DNA of 7,646 nucleotides, from contig CAJXBY010000128.1 in the NCBI GenBank assembly GCA_913051905.1, forward strand, positions 1-7,646, given 5' to 3'. The DNA is from an uncultured Gammaproteobacteria bacterium (GTDB lineage: Bacteria; Pseudomonadota; Gammaproteobacteria; Arenicellales; UBA868). The translations under genes were made by a program, and so were the position numbers. This document shows, in pieces, positions 1 through 5,617 of this stretch (its first letter is position 1; the number at the start of each line of letters is the position of its first letter). The notes beneath the pieces were generated by a model. It was not told the DNA's origin, made no database searches, and saw only the letters and a list, made by a program, of their open reading frames with translations.

Positions 1-1109
1 TCAGCCTCAGTCAGGGTGAACCGGACTTCGAGACACCCGATCACATCAAGGAAGCCGCACTCAGTGCCATGCACGACGGCCACACGCGCTACACCTCGGT
101 TGACGGCATACCCGAGCTCAAGAGTGCGATCTGCATGAAGTTCAGGCAAGACAACCAGCTCTCTTATGATCAGTCCCAGGTCTCGGTCAGCACCGGTGGC
201 AAGCAGGTGCTCTACAACGCCTTCATGGCCACACTCAACCCGGGTGATGAAGTCGTCATCCCCGCACCTTACTGGGTGTCGTACCCGGACATGGTGGTGC
301 TTGCTGAAGGCCGCCCCGTGTTTGTTTCCTGTCCGGCAGCAAACAACTTCAAGCTGACCGCCGGAGACCTTGAAGCCGCGATCACTCCCAACACCCGGTG
401 GCTGATACTCAACAGCCCTTCGAACCCGACCGGTTCGGTCTACAGCCGGGAAGAACTCGAGGCTCTGGCTGCTGTACTGCTACGTTACCCCGACGTACTC
501 ATAATGACCGATGACATCTATGAACACCTGATCTACGGGGATGCTCGTTTCTTTACTCTGGCCCAGATCGAGCCCGAGCTCAGCCACCGGACCCTGACCT
601 GCAACGGGATGTCCAAGGCCTACTGCATGACAGGCTGGCGGATCGGCTTTGCCGGGGGACCTGAGCCCCTGATCCGTGCGATGGCAAAACTGCAGTCTCA
701 GTCGACATCCAATCCGACCAGCATTTCCCAGTATGCGGCCACCGCAGCATTGAAAGGTGGCCGGGACTTTCTTACCGAGATGCTGACCGCCTACGAGGAA
801 CGGCGGGATACCGTGGTCGGACTACTCGGCAGTATCGAGGGCATTTCCTGCGCCACACCAGATGGCGCGTTCTATGTCTACCCTTCCTGTACGGGTCTGA
901 TCGGTGCTGTCACGCCGACAGGTGAGACGCTTGAAAACGATACCGCCGTAGGCAGCTATCTGCTCGAAGCCGCCAAGGTCACGGTGGTGCCCGGAGAGGC
1001 TTTTGGTCTGCAGGGGTACTTCAGGGTGTCCTACGCAACTGCTATCGAGAATCTGGTGGAAGCCTGTGACCGGATCCGGCTCGCGTGTGAGAAACTGGCG
1101 CTAACCTGA
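1..1109 (+). CDS. Class I/II PLP-dependent aminotransferase, aspartate aminotransferase-like (5' end outside window)
   Basis: Transfers an amino group between an amino acid and a 2-oxo acid using pyridoxal phosphate in the cytoplasm; the closest resemblance is to class Ib aspartate (or aspartate/prephenate) aminotransferases. The reading frame is open from base 3, before the first in-window Met at 69, and encodes the family's N-terminal GEPDFETPDHI segment, so the true start lies left of the window and about 30 residues are missing (family about 385-400; 368 visible). Numbering from the Met at 69: substrate/PLP loop NSPSNPTG at 115-122, Asp149 and Tyr151 in the TDDIYEHL motif (pyridine N and ring contacts), Schiff-base Lys183 in SKAYCMTGWRIG, Arg191 nearby, and Arg319 in YFRVSYA as the likely alpha-carboxylate ligand. 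All key residues are intact, so it should be active. Substrate preference cannot be decided from sequence. Its stop overlaps the convergent SDR gene. Confidence 0.93.
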   Translation, partial: SLSQGEPDFETPDHIKEAALSAMHDGHTRYTSVDGIPELKSAICMKFRQDNQLSYDQSQVSVSTGGKQVLYNAFMATLNPGDEVVIPAPYWVSYPDMVVLAEGRPVFVSCPAANNFKLTAGDLEAAITPNTRWLILNSPSNPTGSVYSREELEALAAVLLRYPDVLIMTDDIYEHLIYGDARFFTLAQIEPELSHRTLTCNGMSKAYCMTGWRIGFAGGPEPLIRAMAKLQSQSTSNPTSISQYAATAALKGGRDFLTEMLTAYEERRDTVVGLLGSIEGISCATPDGAFYVYPSCTGLIGAVTPTGETLENDTAVGSYLLEAAKVTVVPGEAFGLQGYFRVSYATAIENLVEACDRIRLACEKLALT

Positions 1110-1988
1110 AGCCCCTGTCACCCCGCGACCCAAACCCGCCAGTCCCGTCGCGAGGTCTGGATACCGCGGCACGACACCCAAGTGTGTTTTCATGAGACTG
1201 TTGTCGATCCTCTTGGACTCAGCCAGGTAGGACCGCATTCCGGCGCTGAGTGCCTGCTTCTGTTCGGCCCGACTGACGACCGGCGGCCTGGGTAATCCCA
1301 GCGCGTCAGCAACCTCAAAAAAGAAATCGGTCATAGTGCTGGGGTTGCCGTCACTGATGTTGTACACCGGTGCCGGGTCACCGATCCTTGCAGCTGCCAG
1401 ACAGGACTCAACAAGATCATGGGCGTGTACGCGGTTACTCCACGGTGACGCCTGCGGCGCCAGCACCGGCTGGCCGGCGCGCAGCCTTTCAAGAGGCAGC
1501 TTGCCCGGCCCGTAAATACCCGGGACACGGAGAATGACCGACAGCACACCCCGGTCGTCGCACCACTTCTGCAGGGTCTCTTCGGCGTTTACCCGGCGGT
1601 GTCCCCGGTCGCTCTTGGGGTTGACCGGCCGCGATTCGTCCACCCATTCGCCGCCGCAGTCGCCATAAACGCCGGTTGTACTGATCAGCACAATACGGTC
1701 GGGCTCGAGTCCGGGACGCACAGCGGCCAGCCCGGCTGCCAGTCGAGTATCGACCCGATCTTGCGTCGGTGGTGGGGCGAACCAGTAAAGTACCCGGCCC
1801 TTGAGGTCCGGCAGAGACCCCGGCGGCAGCCGGTCGAGATCAGCGTTCCGGGCATCAATCCCCAGGGCTTTGAGATCAGCGGCGCTGCTGGCCCGCCGCA
1901 CCAGCGCGCCGACGGCGCCTCCGTCAGCCAGTTCACGAAAGGCGACCTGGCAGCCGACATAGCCACACCCAGTGAAAAAACTGTGCAT
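1101..1988 (-). CDS. Atypical SDR, NAD(P)-binding epimerase/dehydratase-like protein (YeeZ-like)
   Basis: A Rossmann-fold protein of the extended/atypical short-chain dehydrogenase superfamily, 295 residues from the chosen start. The dinucleotide-binding glycine motif GCGYVG lies at residues 7-12, the STTGVYGD strand-4 motif at 103-110, and the RVPGIYGPG segment typical of NAD-dependent epimerases at about 154-162. Where classical members have the catalytic YxxxK, this protein reads RGHRR (Arg128 and Arg132), as in atypical SDRs such as E. coli YeeZ, so it probably binds a nucleotide but need not be a standard dehydrogenase. Start choice: the frame extends to an ATG at 2006 that has no ribosome site, whereas the ATG at 1988 has AGGAAA seven bases upstream and places the fold right at the N-terminus. 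An AT-rich promoter region precedes it. The substrate is unknown. Confidence 0.85.
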   Translation of the reverse strand: MHSFFTGCGYVGCQVAFRELADGGAVGALVRRASSAADLKALGIDARNADLDRLPPGSLPDLKGRVLYWFAPPPTQDRVDTRLAAGLAAVRPGLEPDRIVLISTTGVYGDCGGEWVDESRPVNPKSDRGHRRVNAEETLQKWCDDRGVLSVILRVPGIYGPGKLPLERLRAGQPVLAPQASPWSNRVHAHDLVESCLAAARIGDPAPVYNISDGNPSTMTDFFFEVADALGLPRPPVVSRAEQKQALSAGMRSYLAESKRIDNSLMKTHLGVVPRYPDLATGLAGLGRGVTGASG

Positions 1989-1995
1989 CAAGGCG

Positions 1996-2001
1996 TTTCC
2001 T
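1996..2001 (-). promoter_or_regulatory. Ribosome binding site AGGAAA deciding the SDR start
   Basis: AGGAAA on the minus strand sits seven bases before the ATG at 1988. The alternative ATG at 2006, six codons upstream in the same frame, is preceded by CCGCTCAAA with no purine-rich site. This favours the shorter protein. Confidence 0.6.
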
Positions 2002-2061
2002 GGCATTTTGAGCGGTGAATATCAGGGTTCAATTGCACATTAGCGAGTTATTTCGGATATT

Positions 2062-2067
2062 ATTATA
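2062..2067 (-). promoter_or_regulatory. Putative -10 box (TATAAT) of the SDR gene promoter
   Basis: A perfect TATAAT on the minus strand lies in an AT-rich stretch between two minus-strand genes, placing a transcription start near 2055 and a leader of about 65 bases before the ATG at 1988. A 17-base spacer points to TTAATT as a -35, only a 3/6 match, and this hexamer is inside a palindrome. A perfect -10 with a poor -35 would fit a regulated promoter, but in AT-rich DNA a chance match is possible. Confidence 0.45.
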
Positions 2068-2077
2068 TAGTCATATT

Positions 2078-2100
2078 GTTTAATAATTAAATTATTGAAC
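2078..2100. promoter_or_regulatory. 23-bp AT-rich palindrome, candidate operator
   Basis: GTT-T-AATAATT-A-AATTATT-G-AAC: two 11-base arms around a single central A, matching at 10 of 11 positions (the exception is a T/G pair). It spans roughly -45 to -23 relative to the inferred start of the SDR transcript and so covers the -35 position, where a dimeric regulator would repress or activate. It also lies just downstream of the SnoaL-like gene's stop (2123), but with no GC stem or T-run it does not look like a terminator. No regulator gene is next to it. Confidence 0.4.
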
Positions 2101-2122
2101 TTCTGCGTCACGTCGTGCCCGG

Positions 2123-2542
2123 TCAGTGTACGCGCCCCGGGGCAGCGCCGCTGCCTTGGACATCGGGGGGCACCGGCGATGCGTGGTGAAGCACCATCTT
2201 CCAGCTGTCCCCGACCAGCCGGTAGGCATTCGTTGCCAGCACGGTGCTCCGGCTCAAGCTGTTGTCCTGATTCACCGTAATGTTCTCGAAGAGCAGATGG
2301 ACCGCAAGGCCGTCGCTTTCAAAGCGCCGGGTATGGCTGAGCGAGAAACGCAGTGCCGTCGGTTGGGAGAAAATCTCACCCCAGCTCCGGCGCACGGCAT
2401 CATGCCCTTCAATGCGCCGGCCGAAAGGATGGATGCAGACCGCTTCATCCGGGTGCCAGACCCGCATCATCGCCTCAAGATCGGCGCTCTGGAAGGCGTC
2501 GTAAAAAGCCGTCTCGGCAACGTGCGCTGAGCTGAATGTCAC
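2123..2542 (-). CDS. SnoaL/NTF2-like small protein (ketosteroid-isomerase fold, DUF4440-type)
   Basis: A 139-residue single-domain protein, the usual length of the NTF2-like cone-shaped fold. The N-terminal helix with FYDAFQSADLEAMMRVWHPDE (split here: residues 13-18 and 19-33) and the following CIHPFG (36-41) and EGHDAVRRSW (45-54) are the family signature, and the C-terminal strands end in NAYRLVGDSWKMVLHHASP (105-123). Family members act as isomerases or cyclases, or as binding domains without catalysis; no substrate can be assigned here. Start: GTG at 2542, supported by GGAGG seven bases upstream. The gene is divergent from the DUF1244 gene and upstream, on the same strand, of the SDR gene, from which an apparent promoter separates it. 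No signal peptide is visible, so it is probably cytoplasmic. Confidence 0.85.
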   Translation of the reverse strand: MTFSSAHVAETAFYDAFQSADLEAMMRVWHPDEAVCIHPFGRRIEGHDAVRRSWGEIFSQPTALRFSLSHTRRFESDGLAVHLLFENITVNQDNSLSRSTVLATNAYRLVGDSWKMVLHHASPVPPDVQGSGAAPGRVH

Positions 2543-2549
2543 GGACAGG

Positions 2550-2554
2550 CCTCC
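2550..2554 (-). promoter_or_regulatory. Ribosome binding site GGAGG for the GTG start at 2542
   Basis: GGAGG on the minus strand ends seven bases before the GTG at 2542. No ATG in the same frame has a comparable site, so it fixes GTG as the start of the SnoaL-like protein. Confidence 0.7.
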
Positions 2555-2608
2555 GTCATGCCGCGTCTGTCAGAAACAGGATCGTACCCCAGAACCATTA
2601 TGGCCCGA

Positions 2609-2617
2609 TGCTACAAT
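2609..2617 (+). promoter_or_regulatory. Putative extended -10 promoter (TGCTACAAT) of the DUF1244 gene
   Basis: The 139-base divergent gap holds TGC followed by TACAAT, the layout of an extended -10 element (TGn plus a 5/6 match to TATAAT). It would start a transcript near 2624, about 58 bases before the GTG at 2682. There is no good -35, which extended -10 promoters tolerate. The same bases form an imperfect hairpin: GGCCCGAT and ATCGGCC pair with one bulged C around a six-base loop, 2602-2622. I found no convincing promoter for the opposite gene. Confidence 0.4.
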
Positions 2618-2681
2618 CGGCCGCACCACCCACTTCCGAGACAACCGCACGGGCGGGATCATCAGCGCCGGAGAATTTGCC

Positions 2682-3005
2682 GTGAACGAAAAAACCCGGA
2701 CCGAACTGGAAGCCTCAGCTTTCAGGGGGCTCGTAGAGCACTTGCAGAAGCGAACCGACGTACAGAACATCGACTTGATGAATCTTGCCGGTTTCTGCCG
2801 CAACTGCCTGTCCAAGTGGTACCTGGCGGCCGCTGAAGAACGCGGCGTGGAAATGGATTACGAAAAAGCCCGCGAAAAGGTCTACGGCATGACTTATGGG
2901 GCCTGGAAATCCACACACCAGAAGGAGGCTTCGGCCGAACAGAAAGCCCTTTTCGACGAGACCAAACCACTGCACGCCCAGATCAGCGGACACAACAAAG
3001 CCTGA
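2682..3005 (+). CDS. DUF1244 family protein (SMc04008-like)
   Basis: A 107-residue, mostly helical cytoplasmic protein of the DUF1244 family, named for Sinorhizobium SMc04008 and found in alpha- and gammaproteobacteria. The near-invariant core NIDLMNLAGFCRNCLSKWY occupies residues 29-47, with Cys39 and Cys42 in an FCRNC pair, and a second conserved block DYEKAREKVYGMTYGAWK lies at 59-76. The biochemical function is not established; the cysteine pair with nearby His20 could bind a metal, but that is inference. Start: GTG at 2682 with GGAG eight bases upstream; the frame begins directly at this codon and the length fits the family. The gene is divergent from the SnoaL-like gene and convergent with the flavoenzyme 38 bases downstream, so it is probably monocistronic. 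Confidence 0.9.
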   Translation: MNEKTRTELEASAFRGLVEHLQKRTDVQNIDLMNLAGFCRNCLSKWYLAAAEERGVEMDYEKAREKVYGMTYGAWKSTHQKEASAEQKALFDETKPLHAQISGHNKA

Positions 3006-3043
3006 TCGGCCTCATCCCTGCTGGCTTTCCGGTCGTGCCGGCC

Positions 3044-5122
3044 TCAACCGCCCAGCGGGTGGATCAGCGACTGCTCACGCTGGAACGGTACCACGTCCGG
3101 ATCAGGGCGCTCGTCGACCTCCCGGGCAAATCGATGGCCGTCGTAAACCGCCTGCGCGATGGTGGACGGTGCCATGCAATCGCCGATCCGCATCAGGCTG
3201 AACGGCAGGTCGGCCAGTCGTGATTCGTCTTCACCGGCGAGTGCAAAATACAGCGCATTGTCCGGTACACGGCTCGTCACCAGGACCAGTGAAACCGCAT
3301 CGCGGTGCACGACCTGACCGGTTGCATTGCAACGGGTCTGAACATGGCCGGGAGACACTGCAGCAAGGGTCTGCTTAGCCGCCAGTGTGACACCCATCTC
3401 GAGCAACCGCTGTTCGATACGGTGCTGTTCCATGGTGTTCTGGGTCCAGTGCGAAACTTCCGGACCCGGTGTGACCAACGTGACGGCCAGCCCTGACGCT
3501 GCCAGCAGTTCAGCAATCACCCCGCCCAGGTAGTAATGGTCATCGTCGTAGACCAGAACCGGTCCCTCATCTGGACTCCGGCCGGCGGTGATATCGTCGG
3601 ATGTGTACAGTGCCGGATGCGTATCACAGCCGGCGACAGGCTGCCAGGTGGCGCGACCCACACCGTCGCGGCGCCATTGCGCACCGGTCGCGATGGCCAC
3701 GTGATCGGCACCGAATTCACGGATACTGTTCGCGTCCATTGCACTTCCCGGATAGAAACGCACGTCCGCACAGCGTCCGATCTGACCGATCCGGTAATCG
3801 GCGACCCGCTGGTAACTGGCAAGTCCCGGCAACCGGGCCTCGGCCACAGCCCGCCCGCCGCCCTGGTCGCGGTCAGCCAGGGTGACCTCGTAACCCCGCC
3901 GGCCGAGCGACATGGCTGCTTCCAGACCCGCCGGTCCTGCACCGACCACCAACACAGTCTTTGAGGCGCCACGCGGGTTCATGGACTCCGGATGCCAGCT
4001 GCGTCGCCACTCTTCACCCATGGTCGGGTTCTGGGTACAGCGGATCGGACTCTGCGTCCAGTCGCCGGCCACACAGATGTTACAGCCGATACACTCGCGG
4101 ATGTCTTCTATCCGGCCCTGTTCGATCTTGCGTGGCAGAAACGGGTCGGCAATCGACGGTCTGGCTGCCCCGATCATGTCCAGCACGCCGCGCCGTATCT
4201 GTGCCACCATTGCATCCGGCGAGGTAAATCGCCCCACGCCGACCACTGGCTTGCTTGTGCAGTGTTTAACGAAGGACACGTAGCGTTCCTGGTTGCCCTC
4301 TTCACCGAAGCGCGCAGTCACCGAATCGTTGGCCCAGTCACTGACGTTGACATCCCAGATGTCAGGCAACTCGGCCAGCATTTCGACGATCTCGCGGCCC
4401 TCGCCGGCGCTGCAGATGCCGTCATCACCCAGCAGTTCGTCGACGGCAAAACGAAGGGCGACTCCGCAGGTGTCACCGACCGCCTCGTGCGTGTCTTCCA
4501 GCAACTCTCGAGTGAGCCGAACCCGGTTCTCCAGCGAGCCACCGTACTCGTCCCCACGGCGGTTGTGGCGTCGGCTGATGAAGTGCATCGGCAATGAAAG
4601 ATCATGGCCGGCGTACACATAGACGATATCGAAGCCAGCATCGCGCGCACGGATGGCCGCCTGCCGGTGCCAGCGCCGGACACTGGCGATGTCACGGTGG
4701 GTCATGGCACAGGCCTGGACCGGATCAAAACTATTGACCGGGCTGTCGGAGACACCCAGCACCGGCAGCCGTGAGTAGTTGTTGGACACGTTATGTCCAC
4801 TGTGTACCAGCTCAACAGCTGCCAGCGCACCGTGCTCATGTACCCGGTCGACCATCAGGGCCAGTCGCTTCTGGTCATCAAGATCCCACAGCCTGGCTTC
4901 ACGATAGGGCAGCACATCGCTGCTGGGATGAATATCGCACTCCTCCGTCGCGACCACTGCCCAACCGCCTTCTGCTTTCATCCCGCGCATGGCGGCGACA
5001 CTGTTCGGCATGGTGTGTCCCATACCGTTGCAGTGAGGCACCTGGTAAAACCGGTTGCGGGCCGTGACCGGCCCGATCTGTATCGGCTCAAACAGAACGT
5101 CGTATCGGCTGTCTCTGGTCAT
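3044..5122 (-). CDS. Trimethylamine/histamine dehydrogenase-family flavin and 4Fe-4S oxidoreductase
   Basis: A 692-residue cytoplasmic oxidoreductase, closely similar along its length to methylotroph trimethylamine dehydrogenase; members oxidatively demethylate or deaminate amines and pass electrons to an electron-transfer flavoprotein. Order: old-yellow-enzyme TIM barrel (about 1-340) with FEPIQIGP (11-18) and Cys31 in YQVPHC, matching the Cys that covalently binds FMN; VYAGH with Tyr170 and His173 matching catalytic Tyr169/His172; cluster cysteines 344, 347, 350 and 362 (CIGCNIC then C); nucleotide-binding GAGPAG at 394-399; and a second Rossmann-like part from about 520 ending in MRIGDC (644-649). 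The trimethylamine aromatic bowl is not kept: the Tyr60 position is Glu61, and the Trp264 region carries a three-residue deletion. So the substrate is probably a different amine. Start: ATG with GGAGAGG just upstream. It lies 51 bases behind the zinc-ribbon gene, possibly co-transcribed. A dienoyl-CoA-reductase-type role is less likely. Confidence 0.9.
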   Translation of the reverse strand: MTRDSRYDVLFEPIQIGPVTARNRFYQVPHCNGMGHTMPNSVAAMRGMKAEGGWAVVATEECDIHPSSDVLPYREARLWDLDDQKRLALMVDRVHEHGALAAVELVHSGHNVSNNYSRLPVLGVSDSPVNSFDPVQACAMTHRDIASVRRWHRQAAIRARDAGFDIVYVYAGHDLSLPMHFISRRHNRRGDEYGGSLENRVRLTRELLEDTHEAVGDTCGVALRFAVDELLGDDGICSAGEGREIVEMLAELPDIWDVNVSDWANDSVTARFGEEGNQERYVSFVKHCTSKPVVGVGRFTSPDAMVAQIRRGVLDMIGAARPSIADPFLPRKIEQGRIEDIRECIGCNICVAGDWTQSPIRCTQNPTMGEEWRRSWHPESMNPRGASKTVLVVGAGPAGLEAAMSLGRRGYEVTLADRDQGGGRAVAEARLPGLASYQRVADYRIGQIGRCADVRFYPGSAMDANSIREFGADHVAIATGAQWRRDGVGRATWQPVAGCDTHPALYTSDDITAGRSPDEGPVLVYDDDHYYLGGVIAELLAASGLAVTLVTPGPEVSHWTQNTMEQHRIEQRLLEMGVTLAAKQTLAAVSPGHVQTRCNATGQVVHRDAVSLVLVTSRVPDNALYFALAGEDESRLADLPFSLMRIGDCMAPSTIAQAVYDGHRFAREVDERPDPDVVPFQREQSLIHPLGG

Positions 5123-5173
5123 GGACCTCTCCGGTTGCGTACCCCAACTGACAGTAAAAAGCAGCGCACGCCT

Positions 5174-5554
5174 TCAGCCGTCTTGTGGACCGCCAAACAG
5201 TTCGTCTAGCTGTTTGCGCGGGTTATCGACCGGTCCAGATGGTTCACCGGTACTCTTTTTACCGAACAGCCTGTCGAGTTCGGAACGGGAAGCAGCGGGC
5301 TCTTTCGCGTGCGGCCCAGTGCGGCCCTCCGGCTGCAGTGCGAACCAGTCGCAGAAATTGGCCTTTTCCCTATCGCTGACTGACTCGGCCCGCGGCTCGT
5401 CACAGTCACTGCGTAGCCTGGGATTCCAGTTACGGCACATTCGGCAGGTGTGTAACTGTGCTCGACATTGAGGACACGCCGCGTAAGTGGAGAGCGGCAT
5501 CGGCTCGTCTTCAATCCCGGCACCGCAGCTCCAGCAGTGCAGTTTCTGGTTCAA
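5174..5554 (-). CDS. Small eight-cysteine zinc-ribbon protein, conserved hypothetical
   Basis: A 126-residue hydrophilic protein of unknown function. Residues 7-10 (CWSC), 27-30 (CPQC) and 37-40 (CRMC) are three CxxC pairs, followed by Cys51 (SDCDEPRAE) and Cys68 (NFCDWF), enough for two four-cysteine zinc sites or rubredoxin-like knuckles. The rest (about 70-126) looks disordered and carries a repeated short motif, LDRLFG (93-98) and LDELFG (117-122). Similar Cys-rich proteins with an NFCDWF block are, as I recall, common hypotheticals in gammaproteobacteria. Start: the frame extends to a GTG at 5590 lacking a ribosome site, while the TTG at 5554 follows GGAGAGG and places the first CxxC at residue 7, so TTG is preferred. 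It sits between the glycosyltransferase and flavoenzyme genes on the same strand. A protein-interaction or regulatory role is possible, but nothing shows one. Confidence 0.75.
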   Translation of the reverse strand: MNQKLHCWSCGAGIEDEPMPLSTYAACPQCRAQLHTCRMCRNWNPRLRSDCDEPRAESVSDREKANFCDWFALQPEGRTGPHAKEPAASRSELDRLFGKKSTGEPSGPVDNPRKQLDELFGGPQDG

Positions 5555-5558
5555 ACGT

Positions 5559-5565
5559 CCTCTCC
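5559..5565 (-). promoter_or_regulatory. Ribosome binding site GGAGAGG for a TTG start
   Basis: GGAGAGG on the minus strand lies four bases before the TTG at 5554 (seven if GGAG is the pairing core). The same GGAGAGG precedes the flavoenzyme gene. The upstream GTG at 5590 is preceded by TTCACGTTGG, with no such site. Confidence 0.6.
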
Positions 5566-5617
5566 CCGACGGCTGTGGGCGGTGCTTCACCCAACGTGAA
5601 ACGCGTGGCCCTCATTT

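Noticed and set aside
2126..2530. Plus-strand frame of 134 codons nearly coextensive with the SnoaL-like gene
   Set aside because: The minus-strand frame has a clear NTF2-like sequence and a GGAGG ribosome site; the plus frame has neither.
2539..2559. Six-codon leader frame (ATG to TGA) on the minus strand whose stop overlaps the GTG of the SnoaL-like gene
   Set aside because: The overlap resembles translational coupling, but the mini-frame has no ribosome site and encloses the GGAGG of the real gene; chance is the simpler explanation.
2558..2836. Plus-strand frame of 92 codons overlapping the start of the DUF1244 gene
   Set aside because: It overlaps a well-supported conserved gene in another frame, lacks a ribosome site and shows an Arg/Pro-rich composition typical of shadow frames.
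3006..3043. Possible bidirectional terminator between the convergent DUF1244 and flavoenzyme genes
   Set aside because: The best stem is a four-base CCGG pairing with no T-run on either strand, which is too weak to call.
3992..4597. 201-codon open frame on the plus strand inside the flavoenzyme gene
   Set aside because: Antisense to the conserved TIM-barrel region; low-complexity composition with no family features.
5123..5173. A separate promoter directly before the flavoenzyme gene
   Set aside because: The 51-base gap contains no pair of -35/-10 boxes that I could support, only the GGAGAGG ribosome site.
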